DNA of 64,000 nt from Pseudomonadota bacterium (GTDB lineage Bacteria; Pseudomonadota; Alphaproteobacteria; Rhizobiales; Beijerinckiaceae), in the NCBI GenBank assembly GCA_021813805.1, contig JAKAJL010000012.1, positions 24,129-88,128 of the forward strand. Reading direction: 5' to 3'. A program made the position numbers and the translations under genes. Below the pieces are notes generated by a model. The model did no database searches. It saw only the letters and a list, made by a program, of their open reading frames with translations, and had not been told where the DNA came from. Of this stretch, positions 1-8,977 are shown one piece after another; the stretch's first letter is position 1; each line of letters starts with the position of its first letter.

Positions 1-2019
1 GCGCCCGTCGCGCAGAGTGATTTCCTGTCCGGTCTTGGGGTCCTCGCCCAAAACCTTCACGCCCGGGCGCTCGCCCTCGGCGCCCGCCGACATTTCGCCG
101 CGGTCGGACAGAGTGCGGGTATATTTGCACTCCGGATAATTCGAACAGCCGATGAAGGCGCCGAACTTGCCGAGTTTCAGCGACAATTGTCCGTTGCCGC
201 AAACGGGGCAGGCCCTGGCGTTGGAGCCGTCTTCCTTGGCCGGGAAAATATGCGGCCCCAGCAGATCGTTGAGGCTGTCGAGCACCTGCGCGGTGCGCAG
301 ATCCTTCGTGCCGTCGATGGCGGCGGAGAAATCGCGCCAGAAATCGCGCAAAACCTGCTTCCAGTCGATTTCGGCGTTGGAAATCCGGTCGAGCTGTTCT
401 TCCAGCCCGGCTGTGAAGCCATATTCGACATAACGGCCGAAGAAGCTTTCGAGAAAAGCGATGACCAGCCGGCCCTTGTCCTCGGGGACGAGGCGCTTCT
501 TTTCGAGTTTGACGTAATCGCGGTCGCGCAGCACCGCGAGAGTCGCGGCATAGGTCGAGGGGCGGCCGATGCCCAGTTCTTCCATGCGCTTGACCAGCGT
601 CGCCTCGGTATAGCGCGGCGGCGGCTCGGTGAAATGCTGGGTGGCGTCGATCTTGTCCTTTTGCAGGACCTCGTCCCTGGCCAGAGGCGGCAGGCGGCCG
701 GACTCCTCGTCCTCCTCGTCGTCCTTGCCTTCCTGATAGAGTTTCAGGAAACCGTCGAAACGCACAACCTGTCCGGTGGCGCGCAGGTCGAGCGCGCGGC
801 TTCCAACTTTCGCTTCGATTTCGGCCGTCGTGCGCTCCAGAAGCGCGGATTCCATCTGGCTTGCCACCATGCGGGTCCAGATCAGCTCATAGAGCTTCGC
901 CTGATCGGGCTGGACATGGCGCGCCATGTCCCTCGGCAGGCGGGACACATCGGTGGGGCGGATCGCCTCGTGCGCTTCCTGGGCGTTCTTGGCCTTGACC
1001 TGATATTTGCGTGGCGCATGCGGGACATATTTGTCGCCGAATTCGCGGCCGATCACCGATCGGGCGGCGGAAATGGCCTCGGGCGCGACGTCCACGCCGT
1101 CGGTGCGCATATAGGTGATGAGTCCGACAGTCTCGCCGCCGATATCCACGCCCTCATAAAGTTTTTGCGCCACCCGCATCGTCATTTCCGGCGCCATGCC
1201 GAGTTTGCGCGAGGCTTCCTGCTGCAGGGTCGAGGTGGTGAAGGGCGCATAGGGGTGGCGCTTGGCCGGCTTGGACTCGACCGAGACGACCTTGAACGCC
1301 GCGTTTTCGAGGTCGCGCTTGAAGGCCTCGGCTTCCGCGCCGGCGCCGATGTCCAGCCGCGAGATTTTTTTGCCGTCGGCTCCCACCAGGCGCGCGGAAA
1401 AAGGCGCGCCGGCCTGGCTGCGCAGATGCGCGATCAGCGACCAATATTCGCGCGCGACGAATTTCTCGATTTCAAGCTCGCGGTCGCAGACCAGGCGCAA
1501 AGCCACCGATTGGACGCGTCCCGCCGAACGCGCGCCGGGCAGCTTGCGCCACAGCACCGGCGAGAGATTGAAGCCGACCAGATAATCCAGCGCGCGGCGG
1601 GCGAGATAGGCCTCGACAAGGCTTTCGTCGATCCGGCGGGGATGTTTCATCGCCTCCAGGATCGCGTCCTTGGTGATCGCGTTGAACACCACCCGCTCGA
1701 CCGGCTTGTCTTTCAGGACGCGCTTGGCGCGCAAGACCTCCAGCACATGCCAGGAAATGGCCTCGCCCTCGCGGTCCGGGTCGGTGGCGAGAACGATTCT
1801 GTCGGCGTTCTTGACCTTGGCGGCGATGTCGGACAGGCGCTTGCCCGCCTTGCCGTCCACTTCCCACAGCATTTTGAAATCGGCGGCGGGATCGACCGAG
1901 CCGTCCTTGGCGGGCAGGTCGCGCACATGGCCGAAGGAGGCCACGACATCGAAATTCCGGCCCAGATATTTGTTGATCGTCTTGGCCTTGGCGGGCGATT
2001 CGACGATGACGACATCCAT
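1..2019 (-). CDS. topA: DNA topoisomerase I, 5' part (runs off the window)
   Basis: Type IA topoisomerase that relaxes negative supercoils. The start codon is the ATG whose complement is at 2017-2019, giving [20 protein letters not shown], the classic Toprim opening. 673 codons are visible and the C-terminus lies beyond base 1. The active-site motif YMRTDG is visible, with the catalytic Tyr near residue 303. A four-cysteine zinc-finger segment (CPVC...GC...C) is read from about 215 down to 130. The tail reads [14 protein letters not shown], typical of the C-terminal repeats. The gene is divergent from pyrB with about 170 bp between starts. A long plus-strand open frame across this region is only its shadow. 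Confidence 0.96.
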   Translation of the reverse strand, partial: MDVVIVESPAKAKTINKYLGRNFDVVASFGHVRDLPAKDGSVDPAADFKMLWEVDGKAGKRLSDIAAKVKNADRIVLATDPDREGEAISWHVLEVLRAKRVLKDKPVERVVFNAITKDAILEAMKHPRRIDESLVEAYLARRALDYLVGFNLSPVLWRKLPGARSAGRVQSVALRLVCDRELEIEKFVAREYWSLIAHLRSQAGAPFSARLVGADGKKISRLDIGAGAEAEAFKRDLENAAFKVVSVESKPAKRHPYAPFTTSTLQQEASRKLGMAPEMTMRVAQKLYEGVDIGGETVGLITYMRTDGVDVAPEAISAARSVIGREFGDKYVPHAPRKYQVKAKNAQEAHEAIRPTDVSRLPRDMARHVQPDQAKLYELIWTRMVASQMESALLERTTAEIEAKVGSRALDLRATGQVVRFDGFLKLYQEGKDDEEDEESGRLPPLARDEVLQKDKIDATQHFTEPPPRYTEATLVKRMEELGIGRPSTYAATLAVLRDRDYVKLEKKRLVPEDKGRLVIAFLESFFGRYVEYGFTAGLEEQLDRISNAEIDWKQVLRDFWRDFSAAIDGTKDLRTAQVLDSLNDLLGPHIFPAKEDGSNARACPVCGNGQLSLKLGKFGAFIGCSNYPECKYTRTLSDRGEMSAGAEGERPGVKVLGEDPKTGQEITLRDGR

Positions 2020-2190
2020 GCGGCAACCCCGAGGGCCGTGCGACCGGCCCGCAAACTTCCGGGCCCCCCGGCCCCGAACGGCGGGGGAAAATGGGCGAGC
2101 GGGGCGCTGATGTCAAATGGTCCTTGCGTAGCGCATGAAATTTGCGCATGCATCTCGCGCCGCCGCCGCTTTCCCGGATCGAGCCCGAAA

Positions 2191-3135
2191 ATGTCCTTTC
2201 CCGGCTTTTCCTTCCCCCATAAGCACCTGTTGGGCATAGAGGGCCTCAACCGGCTCGACATCCTCCATCTGCTCGATCTCGCCGAAAAGGCGATTCTCGT
2301 GTCGCGCCAGGTGGAGAAGAAAAAGGACACGCTCTCCGGCCGCACCCTGATCAACCTGTTCTTCGAGGCCTCGACCCGCACCCAGTCGTCCTTCGAACTC
2401 GCCGGCAAGCGACTCGGCGCCGATGTGATGAACATGTCGGTGGCGACCAGCTCGGTCAAAAAGGGCGAGACGCTGATCGACACCGCGATCACGCTCAACG
2501 CGATGCGGCCCGACATTATCGTGGTGCGCCATCATCAGGCCGGCGCCGCCCATCTTCTGGCGCGAAAGGTCGATTGCGCCGTGGTCAACGCCGGCGACGG
2601 CGCCCATGAGCATCCGACGCAAGCCCTGCTCGACGCTTTGACCATGCGCCGCGCCAAGGGCCGGGTCGAGGGGCTGGTGGTGGCGATCTGCGGCGACGTG
2701 CTCCATTCGCGCGTGGCGCGCTCCAACATCATCCTGCTGTCGGCGCTCGGCGCGCGGGTGCGCGTGGTCGGGCCGTCCACCCTGATGCCCACCGGCATCG
2801 GCCGAATGGGCGTCGAGGTTCATCACAACATGCGCGATGGCCTGCGCGACGCCGACATCGTGATGATGCTGCGCCTGCAGCGCGAGCGCATGTCCGGTTC
2901 CTTCATTCCCTCGACCCGCGAATATTTCCGCTTTTTCGGGCTCGATTCCGACAAGCTGGCTTATGCCAGGCCCGACGCTCTGGTGATGCATCCGGGGCCG
3001 ATGAACCGGGGCGTGGAAATCGATTCCAGCGTCGCCGACGGCGAGCAGAGCCTGATCCGCGAACAGGTCGAAATGGGCGTCGCCGTGCGCATGGCGGTGC
3101 TGGAGGCTTTGGCGCGCAATCTGCCCAACGCATAA
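2191..3135 (+). CDS. pyrB: Aspartate carbamoyltransferase catalytic subunit
   Basis: Catalyses carbamoyl phosphate plus aspartate to carbamoyl aspartate, the second step of pyrimidine synthesis, in the cytoplasm. The protein is 314 aa, normal for the family. The carbamoyl-phosphate motif STRT is at residues 61-64 ([13 protein letters not shown]) and [11 protein letters not shown] lies near residue 272. I chose the ATG at 2191 ([12 protein letters not shown]) because the family homology begins there. The frame stays open upstream across antisense topA, but that extension is not protein-like. No strong Shine-Dalgarno is seen. No pyrC follows; the next gene is PhoH-like. Confidence 0.95.
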   Translation: MSFPGFSFPHKHLLGIEGLNRLDILHLLDLAEKAILVSRQVEKKKDTLSGRTLINLFFEASTRTQSSFELAGKRLGADVMNMSVATSSVKKGETLIDTAITLNAMRPDIIVVRHHQAGAAHLLARKVDCAVVNAGDGAHEHPTQALLDALTMRRAKGRVEGLVVAICGDVLHSRVARSNIILLSALGARVRVVGPSTLMPTGIGRMGVEVHHNMRDGLRDADIVMMLRLQRERMSGSFIPSTREYFRFFGLDSDKLAYARPDALVMHPGPMNRGVEIDSSVADGEQSLIREQVEMGVAVRMAVLEALARNLPNA

Positions 3136-3209
3136 GCAAAGCAAGAAGAAATAATTTACTTTGTATTCGGAGCGAATCGCCTATCCTGATCTCAGCGAGG
3201 AGCAGGCCG

Positions 3210-3299
3210 ATGGCGTCACTCAAAGGAAAGCGCGCAAAAGCCGCTCCCGCTTTGTCTCCAGTAAATCCGCATATCCCTCCACCGTGCTGTTCGCCTTGA
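3210..3299 (+). CDS. Possible 29-residue leader peptide upstream of phoH-like gene
   Basis: An ATG at 3210 is preceded by a good ribosome-binding sequence (GCGAGGAGC, 3195-3203) and opens a 29-codon frame ending at 3299. The peptide is basic at its N-terminus (MASLKGKRAKAAP) and ends in PPPCCSP. It lies 42 bp before the GTG start of the PhoH-type gene. Cys-pair and proline-rich ends occur in some regulatory leader peptides, but I recognise no named family here. The frame could also be chance. Confidence 0.25.
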   Translation: MASLKGKRAKAAPALSPVNPHIPPPCCSP

Positions 3300-3341
3300 G
3301 CTGACAGCGCGCCCGTCGATTCACATCCGAGGAGTCTGCGC

Positions 3342-4082
3342 GTGGGCAAGCAACTGGACCGAAGAAAGAGCCGCAATTCCCGTCAGCATGGAGACGCCGA
3401 AATCATCGAGTTCAAGGGAAGCAAGTTCCAGAAAGATCGCGTGCTTCCTCCCATCAAGGCCCTCAATCCCACGCAGGCGCAATATCTCGCCGCTTTGAAA
3501 TCCAGCCAGCAAGTCGTCGTCCTCGGCCCCGCCGGAACCGGAAAGACCTGGATCGCCGCCACACACGCCGCCGATCTCTTCCGCGCCGGGCGCATCGAAA
3601 AAATCATCCTCACCCGCCCCAATGTTCCCTGCGGCCGCTCGCTCGGCTTTTTCCCCGGCTCGCTCCAGGAAAAATTCGCGCCCTGGGCGGTTCCGATCGT
3701 GGACGCGATCAAGGAGCGCATCGGCGACGCGGCCTTCGACATCGCGCTGAAGCGCGGCAATATCGAAATGGCGCCCTTCGAGGTCATGCGCGGGCGCTCA
3801 TGGAAAAACGCCTTTATCCTGCTCGACGAGGCGCAGAACACCACGGTCTCCGAGATCAAGACCTTTTTGACCCGCGTCGGCGAGAACTGCGTCAGCGTGG
3901 TCAATGGCGACGTCAACCAGTCCGACATCCATCAGGCTTCAGGCCTGCGCAAGATGATCGACCTGATCCGCGCCCACGGCCTCCCGGTGCCGGTGGTCGA
4001 ATTCGAGATCGACGACATCGTGCGCTCAGGCGTCTGCGCCATGTGGGTGCGGGCGTTTGAAGGCGAGGGCGCCGCGTTTTAG
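3342..4082 (+). CDS. PhoH-family ATPase (short form)
   Basis: Predicted P-loop NTPase of the PhoH family, cytoplasmic; RNA-related roles are proposed for the family but its substrate is unsettled. 246 aa. Walker A GPAGTGKT is at residues 62-69, RPNVPCGRSLGFFPG follows, and the Walker B segment FILLDEAQNT is near 155-164. It has only the PhoH core, without the N-terminal domain of the usual 320-350-aa chromosomal PhoH next to ybeY. The basic N-terminus (GKQLDRRKSRNSRQ) is distinctive. The start is GTG at 3342, supported by GAGGAG at about 3329-3334. It stands alone, with no ybeY or ybeZ neighbours. Confidence 0.88.
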   Translation: MGKQLDRRKSRNSRQHGDAEIIEFKGSKFQKDRVLPPIKALNPTQAQYLAALKSSQQVVVLGPAGTGKTWIAATHAADLFRAGRIEKIILTRPNVPCGRSLGFFPGSLQEKFAPWAVPIVDAIKERIGDAAFDIALKRGNIEMAPFEVMRGRSWKNAFILLDEAQNTTVSEIKTFLTRVGENCVSVVNGDVNQSDIHQASGLRKMIDLIRAHGLPVPVVEFEIDDIVRSGVCAMWVRAFEGEGAAF

Positions 4083-4665
4083 CGCGGCGCATTCCAGCCC
4101 TCTTCCCGTGCGGCGAAGGCGTGGTCGGGGACAATGAGCGTTTAACCCGAATCCAGACGCAGGGGCCGATCCTCGTGCGCAACCGGCTCGCCGCGTTGCC
4201 GCCGCTGTGACCTCGACCGGTTGCCCGGCAGCTGGCGGCGGAAACCCGCTTTCCCAACCCGCCCCTTCGCCGATCGCGGCGTCTTGCCGCGGTCTGCCGC
4301 TCGCAGGCGACACCGACCTCCGGACGAATCCGGCCGCCGACGACCAACCGGCCTTCCGGCTGGTCGCCCGTCTACGGCTGCGCCATATCGTCTGGGGGCG
4401 CGGGTTGCCGGAGGCATGACGCCAGGCGGCCGGATCTAATCCAGTTTCTTAAAGAGGAAACGGGTCGAAGGCGCGCCCTGCCGCCGCGAGGCGGGCGTCG
4501 AGCAGGCCACTTTGCCGCGACATGGCGGCGCGTCATGGCGCCGCGAACTTGCCCGTCCAGCCAGGGAATCGACGCTACGCTGGCGGGAAGCGAAGTTTCC
4601 CTGTTTCCGCTCTGAGTCTGGCCCGAAAGGCGCGGAATTGGCGCATTGACCGCGGTGGCGCGCGG
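4083..4665. other. Long non-coding stretch upstream of the sigma-54 promoter
   Basis: No convincing gene is present here: the open frames on both strands are Arg/Pro/Gly-rich and show no family motif. The stretch holds several short inverted repeats, for example GGGAA/TTTCC around 4585-4601 and CCAGC/GCTGG around 4557-4584. Such dyads would suit upstream activator sites for the sigma-54 promoter just downstream, but none is strong enough to call. I do not recognise a riboswitch, RNase P RNA, tmRNA or SRP RNA on either strand. Confidence 0.4.
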
Positions 4666-4682
4666 TTGGCACGGCGCATGCT
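4666..4682 (+). promoter_or_regulatory. Sigma-54 (RpoN) -24/-12 promoter
   Basis: The sequence TTGGCACGGCGCATGCT matches the consensus YTGGCACG-N4-TTGCW at all but one position. The invariant GG (4668-4669) and GC (4680-4681) are exactly ten bases apart. It points at the carbonic-anhydrase-like gene, whose ATG is about 80 bp from the predicted start of transcription (near 4693). A sigma-54 activator gene lies three genes downstream, which supports function. Confidence 0.75.
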
Positions 4683-4774
4683 GTTTCACTCGTCGTCCGG
4701 CGGCGGACCATCTGTCCGATGGCGGATCGCGCGAATCGACCGAAAGCGCGCGGAAACAACATGGAGGAAACGCG

Positions 4775-5428
4775 ATGTCCACTCTGAAAGAGCAGCTTGC
4801 CGCACGGGTCAAGGAATACGATCACTGGGCGACTAGGCGGCGTTACGGCGCCGACGGCCCCAACAACCGCAGGCTCTGGGTTCTCGCCTGCATGGATGAG
4901 CGCCTGCCGGTGGACGAAGCCCTCGGTATCCGCGTCGATTCGCCCGCGGGCGGCGGCGACGCCCATTGCTTCCGCAACGCGGGGGGAATTGTCACCGACG
5001 ACGCCATCCGCTCGGCGATGCTGACCTGCAACTTTTTCGGGACCAAGGAGATCGTCATCGTCCAGCATACCCAGTGCGGCATGCTGTCGGCCAACGCCAA
5101 CGACCTTGAAGCCGCCCTGCGCAAGCGCGGCGTGGACATCGACAGCCTGACCCTCGATCCTACCCTTCCCGAGTTGAGCCTTGCCAAAGGCGGCTTCGCG
5201 AAATGGATCGGCATGATGGACGACGTCGATCAAGCCTGTATGCGGACGGTGGAAACCTTCCGCAATCATCCGCTCATCCCCCGCGACGTCGTGGTCAGCG
5301 GATGGATCTGGGAGGTCGAGACCCGGCGTCTGCGGGCGCCCAGCCTCGACGCCTCCCGCACCGGCAGAACCGACGTGACGTCCGCACAATTCGGCGTCAA
5401 GGAAGGCCAGCCTCCGCGTTGGTCGTAA
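4775..5428 (+). CDS. Class-D beta-carbonic anhydrase / carbonyl sulfide hydrolase-like enzyme
   Basis: Zinc enzyme of the beta-carbonic anhydrase fold, 217 aa, cytoplasmic. The zinc and catalytic residues are plain: C39-x-D41-x-R43 in ACMDERL, then H98-x-x-C101 in QHTQCGM, with RNAGG at 67-71. The short length, the HTQCGM box and the RNAGGIVTDDAIRS segment resemble the class-D branch. That branch includes mycobacterial carbonic anhydrases and the COS hydrolase of Thiobacillus thioparus. Substrate (CO2, COS or CS2) cannot be told from these motifs. The start at 4775 has a strong ATGGAGGAAA ribosome site. It is the first gene after a sigma-54 promoter and is followed by an FmdB protein and a sigma-54 activator. 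Confidence 0.88.
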   Translation: MSTLKEQLAARVKEYDHWATRRRYGADGPNNRRLWVLACMDERLPVDEALGIRVDSPAGGGDAHCFRNAGGIVTDDAIRSAMLTCNFFGTKEIVIVQHTQCGMLSANANDLEAALRKRGVDIDSLTLDPTLPELSLAKGGFAKWIGMMDDVDQACMRTVETFRNHPLIPRDVVVSGWIWEVETRRLRAPSLDASRTGRTDVTSAQFGVKEGQPPRWS

Positions 5429-5439
5429 AACTCCGCGCC

Positions 5440-5469
5440 GCCCCCGCCGGCGACTCCGCCGGCGGGGGC
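5440..5469 (+). terminator. Strong intercistronic hairpin
   Basis: A perfect 12-bp stem (GCCCCCGCCGGC / GCCGGCGGGGGC) with a 6-base loop starts 11 bases after the carbonic-anhydrase-like stop codon. No T-run follows, so it is more likely an mRNA 3'-end stabiliser or a partial terminator than a full terminator. Confidence 0.5.
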
Positions 5470-5513
5470 TCCGATCAAGACGAGGTCATCCGAAACCAGG
5501 CGGGGGAACGTCC

Positions 5514-5747
5514 ATGCCGACCTATGATTATTTTTGCCCCAGTTGCCGGCATTCCTTTGCCGCTCACCACAAAATGTCCGAACCGCGCCCTTCCTGCCCC
5601 CAATGCGGCGGCTTGGTCGAACGGGCTTTCCTCACGGCCCCGGCCATTCACGGCGGCGCCGCGCGCGGCCGCGAAGCCGCGATTCGCTCGCTCACCGCAA
5701 CCGCGGCCGACAGTGGACACGGCCCCAAATGCCCCTGTTGCCATTGA
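5514..5747 (+). CDS. FmdB-family zinc-ribbon protein
   Basis: Small 77-aa protein starting MPTYDYFCPSC, the signature opening of the FmdB/putative regulatory zinc-ribbon family. The zinc ribbon is formed by C8/C11 and C28/C31 (CPQCGG). A second Cys cluster, KCPCCH, ends the protein. The family was named from a formamidase operon of Methylophilus and is often found beside small-molecule hydrolases; its biochemical role is not settled. The ATG at 5514 follows a GGGGGAACG ribosome site. It sits between the carbonic-anhydrase-like enzyme and the sigma-54 activator on the same strand. Confidence 0.85.
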   Translation: MPTYDYFCPSCRHSFAAHHKMSEPRPSCPQCGGLVERAFLTAPAIHGGAARGREAAIRSLTATAADSGHGPKCPCCH

Positions 5748-5903
5748 CGGAAGCATCCGCCCGCAGACGGCGGACGTCTTCTGCGGTCACCCAGTTGGAT
5801 TCCCCGCCGCCGATCGCCTAATGTGGTGACGTGGCCGGCCGGAGACGGCGCTCCGCTCCGGCCGCGCCCGTTCTCCTTTCGCGACGATCGACGAGGTGAA
5901 TTC

Positions 5904-7508
5904 ATGGCGCAGTTCCCTGCGAAGTCGCTCACGCCGATTTCGTTCCTGCAGTCGTTCATTTGCCAAAGCGCTCGAACGCTCGAACGCCAGGGCGGAAGCA
6001 GCGGCTTGGAGCGTTTCATCGAAGGGGTGGGGCTGGCCGCCAGCTTTTCCCTCGAAATGAACGCCCGTGACGACTTGGGCTGCGCCGGCGCGATCACCCC
6101 CGACGCCTATGCCGAGATCATCATCGCCCTCAAGAATGAGATCGGCGGCCATTTCTCACGCGCTTCGGCCGAAGCAGGCGCGGTCCGGATCGTCAATCGC
6201 ATCTGTCCGTTTGGCGACCACGTCAAGCAGGCGCCCGAATTGTGCCGGATGACGGCCAGCGTGTTCGGAGGCATCGCGGCGCGCAATTTCGGCTATGCCA
6301 AGGTCGAATTGAAGCAGCGGATCGCGCTCGGGCACGAATGCTGCGAGGTTTGCGTCCATCTTGATCCGGCGACGGTCGGCGACCGGCCCGGCGACGAATA
6401 CCACCGCGAGGGCGACGAGATTGTCTCGCGCTCAGGATCGTCCGAAGCCCGGGCGCGCGTCGAGGCGCGGTTGCGACAGGTGTGGCGTCCGCCCGCCGCC
6501 GATCATACCGGCCGGACGCGGCCGCCGCCCGCCATCGTCGCCGAGTCGGCGAGCCTGCGCGCGGTTCTCGAGGTCATCGAAACCATTGCGCCGACTCCGG
6601 CGACCATCCTCATCACCGGGGAAACGGGTGTAGGCAAGGAGGTCGTCGCTCGATCCATCCACGCCATGAGCGAGCGGGCCGACCGCAACTTTCTCGCCAT
6701 AAATTGCGGCGCGATTCCCGAATCCCTGATCGAAAGCACGCTGTTCGGCCACGAGAAGGGCGCATTCACCGGCGCCTTTACTGTCCACCAGGGCTTTTTC
6801 GAACGGGCCGACCGCGGGACGCTCCTGCTTGACGAAATCGACAGCCTGCCGGTCGCTGCGCAGTCCCGCCTGCTGCGTGTCCTTCAGGAGGGCGAGTTCG
6901 AGCGGGTCGGCGGGCGTCGGACATTGCGGACGGATGTGCGCATTATCGCCGCGTCGAACCAGGATTTGGAAGACGCGGTGCGCCGAGGCCGGTTCCGCAG
7001 CGACCTTTATTATCGCTTGAAGGTCATCCCGATCCATATTCCGCCGCTGCGCGACCGTCCCGACGATCTTGGGCCGCTCGTGCGTCATTTCCTCGACCGA
7101 CTGGCGCAAAAATACGGCGGCGTCGCCAAAACTCTGGACGAAGGGGTGTGGCGCCGCATTCGCAGTTATTCCTGGCCCGGCAATTTGCGGGAACTGGAAA
7201 ACGTCATGGAGCGGGCGTTTCTGTTCAGCCGCGGTCCGATCATCGATCGCATCGACGTCGGAGCCGATCTCGTCCCGGATGCGAAATCGCCGTTGGCGAC
7301 GGCGCCCTTGCGGTTGCTGCGCGATGACGCCGCCAGAGAGGCCGAAGGCAAAGCCATCGCCGATGCGCTGCGGCAAAGCGGCGGCAATGTCCGCGCCGCC
7401 GCCCGCCGGATGGGCGTTACGCCGCGCGCCCTGCACATGCGCCTGAAACGTCTGGGCATCGCCGCCGTCGCTTTTCGCGGCCATGGTTCGGGAAATCCGG
7501 CCGAATAA
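5904..7508 (+). CDS. Sigma-54-dependent activator with N-terminal cysteine-rich (MetOD1-like) sensor domain
   Basis: Bacterial enhancer-binding protein, 534 aa. Residues about 30-155 resemble the family I know as methanogen output domain 1. The segment NRICPFG...PELCRMTASVFGGIAARNFGYAKV carries Cys101 and Cys114, and CCEVC carries Cys146/147/150. Next is the AAA+ domain, with Walker A GETGVGKE (239-246), the sigma-54 contact loop GAFTGA (286-291) and Walker B LLLDEID (about 307-313). A Fis-type helix-turn-helix lies near residues 490-525. I chose the ATG at 5904, which has GAGGTG upstream; the frame is open further back. The Cys-rich domain could bind a metal, heme or Fe-S centre (inference). 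Likely target: the sigma-54 promoter at 4666. Confidence 0.9.
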   Translation: MAQFPAKSLTPISFLQSFICQSARTLERQGGSSGLERFIEGVGLAASFSLEMNARDDLGCAGAITPDAYAEIIIALKNEIGGHFSRASAEAGAVRIVNRICPFGDHVKQAPELCRMTASVFGGIAARNFGYAKVELKQRIALGHECCEVCVHLDPATVGDRPGDEYHREGDEIVSRSGSSEARARVEARLRQVWRPPAADHTGRTRPPPAIVAESASLRAVLEVIETIAPTPATILITGETGVGKEVVARSIHAMSERADRNFLAINCGAIPESLIESTLFGHEKGAFTGAFTVHQGFFERADRGTLLLDEIDSLPVAAQSRLLRVLQEGEFERVGGRRTLRTDVRIIAASNQDLEDAVRRGRFRSDLYYRLKVIPIHIPPLRDRPDDLGPLVRHFLDRLAQKYGGVAKTLDEGVWRRIRSYSWPGNLRELENVMERAFLFSRGPIIDRIDVGADLVPDAKSPLATAPLRLLRDDAAREAEGKAIADALRQSGGNVRAAARRMGVTPRALHMRLKRLGIAAVAFRGHGSGNPAE

Positions 7509-7630
7509 TTTCCGCTTGCCGAAAACGGGGGCTTGTCCCCGCCCGAGGGCCCAACGACCGGCGCCGGACGATTGCCTTCGGCAAACGCGGTCGCGAGTCG
7601 CCTCTTATTGGGGCGAAGAGCCATCGACGG

Positions 7631-7657
7631 GAGGTCCGCATGAGTCATGCGGACCTC
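7631..7657. terminator. Palindrome between convergent moaC and sigma-54 activator
   Basis: A perfect odd palindrome with 13-base arms (GAGGTCCGCATGA / TCATGCGGACCTC) around one central base begins 3 bases past the moaC stop. It can form a hairpin in either transcript and probably ends the minus-strand trp-moaC operon, although no T-run follows. Confidence 0.5.
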
Positions 7658-7660
7658 ATG

Positions 7661-8152
7661 TCACCCGCTTCTGAAATAATCGCCCGATTTGCCGCCAGTC
7701 TTTTGAACCAGCGCGATTCCCTCGATCCGCATGGCGCGATCGGCGGCTTTCAGCATGTCGTAGATCGTCAGGCAGGCGACCGAGACGGCGGTCAGCGCCT
7801 CCATTTCCACGCCCGTTTCGCCCAAAACTTTTGCTCGCGCAACGACCCGGAGGCCGGGGAGCGACTCGTCCGGCGCAATCTCGACCTCGACCTTGGTCAG
7901 GTTGATCGGGTGGCACAGCGGGATGAGCTCATGGGTCTTCTTCGCCGCCATGATCCCGGCGATGCGCGCGGCGGCGAAAACGTCACCTTTCTTCGCCTGG
8001 CCTGAAAGGCACAAGGCCAGCGTTTCCGCCTTCATCACCACGGCGCCGCGCGCGACAGCCTCGCGCGCCGAGCGCGGCTTGTCCGAGACATCGACCATGA
8101 ATGCCTCGCCCGCCGCGTTGATGTGGGTCAGGGCTGGCCTTTTCGGGCTCAT
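7661..8152 (-). CDS. moaC: Cyclic pyranopterin monophosphate synthase
   Basis: Second step of molybdenum cofactor synthesis, making cPMP from the MoaA product. 163 aa, usual length. Diagnostic segments are [47 protein letters not shown] and [20 protein letters not shown]. Its ATG overlaps the trpC stop by 4 bases (ATGA), so translation is probably coupled. The trpGDC-moaC order is common in alphaproteobacteria; the moeA and lexA genes that often follow are not here. Confidence 0.96.
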   Translation of the reverse strand: MSPKRPALTHINAAGEAFMVDVSDKPRSAREAVARGAVVMKAETLALCLSGQAKKGDVFAAARIAGIMAAKKTHELIPLCHPINLTKVEVEIAPDESLPGLRVVARAKVLGETGVEMEALTAVSVACLTIYDMLKAADRAMRIEGIALVQKTGGKSGDYFRSG

Positions 8153-8961
8153 GCCGGCTGGGCGGCTGGCGCGCCGGTGAGGAGGCGGTGGGTCGCTTCC
8201 TTCACATCGGGCTGACGCATCAGGGATTCGCCGACGAGGAAGGCGTTGACGCCGGCCTTGCGCAGCCGCGCGATGTCGTCATGTGAAGAAATGCCGCTTT
8301 CGGCGACGATCAGCCGGTCCTTGGGCGCGCGGGCGGCGAGGCGCTCGGTGGTTTCGAGCGAGACAGAAAAATCGCGCAGGTTTCGGTTGTTGATCCCGAC
8401 CAGCCGTGTCTCCAAAGCCAGCGCCCGGTCGAGTTCGGCTTCGTCATGGGCTTCGACCAGCACGTCCATGTGCAGGTCGTGGGCGGCGGTGTTGAGCGCC
8501 TTGGCCTCGCGGTCGTTGACGCAGGCCAGGATAATGAGAATGCAATCGGCCCCGGCCGCGCGCGCCTCGTAAACCTGATAGGGGTCGAACAGGAAATCCT
8601 TGCGCAGCGCCGGCAGATGAGTTGCGGCGCGGGCGGCGGTGAGATCGTCGAGCTTGCCCTGGAAGGAAGGGCCGTCGGTAAGGACCGAAAGGCAGGTGGC
8701 GCCGCCCGCCTCATAGGCGCGGGCGAGCGCCGGCGGGTCGAATTTCTCCCGGATCAGGCCCTTGGACGGGCTGGCCTTCTTCACCTCGGCGATCAGGGCC
8801 GGCAGGCCTGCGCGGACCCGGGACTCGATGGCGCGCAGAAAACCGCGCGGCGGGTCGCGGTCATGGGCCCTGCGCTCCAGGGTGGCGAAAGGCACGCGCA
8901 CCTTCGCATCCGAGATTTCGGTGCGCTTATAGGCTTCGATCTTTCTCAATATGTCCGACAT
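8149..8961 (-). CDS. trpC: Indole-3-glycerol phosphate synthase
   Basis: Converts CdRP to indole-3-glycerol phosphate in tryptophan synthesis. 270 aa TIM barrel without a fused TrpF domain. Key segments: [48 protein letters not shown] and [11 protein letters not shown]. It lies 16 bases after trpD and overlaps moaC by 4 bases. Confidence 0.97.
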   Translation of the reverse strand: MSDILRKIEAYKRTEISDAKVRVPFATLERRAHDRDPPRGFLRAIESRVRAGLPALIAEVKKASPSKGLIREKFDPPALARAYEAGGATCLSVLTDGPSFQGKLDDLTAARAATHLPALRKDFLFDPYQVYEARAAGADCILIILACVNDREAKALNTAAHDLHMDVLVEAHDEAELDRALALETRLVGINNRNLRDFSVSLETTERLAARAPKDRLIVAESGISSHDDIARLRKAGVNAFLVGESLMRQPDVKEATHRLLTGAPAAQPA

Positions 8962-8977
8962 GACCTGACCTTAGCGC

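Noticed and set aside
187..2190. Plus-strand open frame running into pyrB (would give a 982-residue fusion)
   Set aside because: It is antisense to topA, whose Toprim, YMRTDG and zinc-finger motifs are clear; PyrB homology begins only at 2191.
4083..4440. Cobalamin riboswitch or RNase P RNA in the GC-rich gap
   Set aside because: The conserved boxes of these RNAs are not present on either strand.
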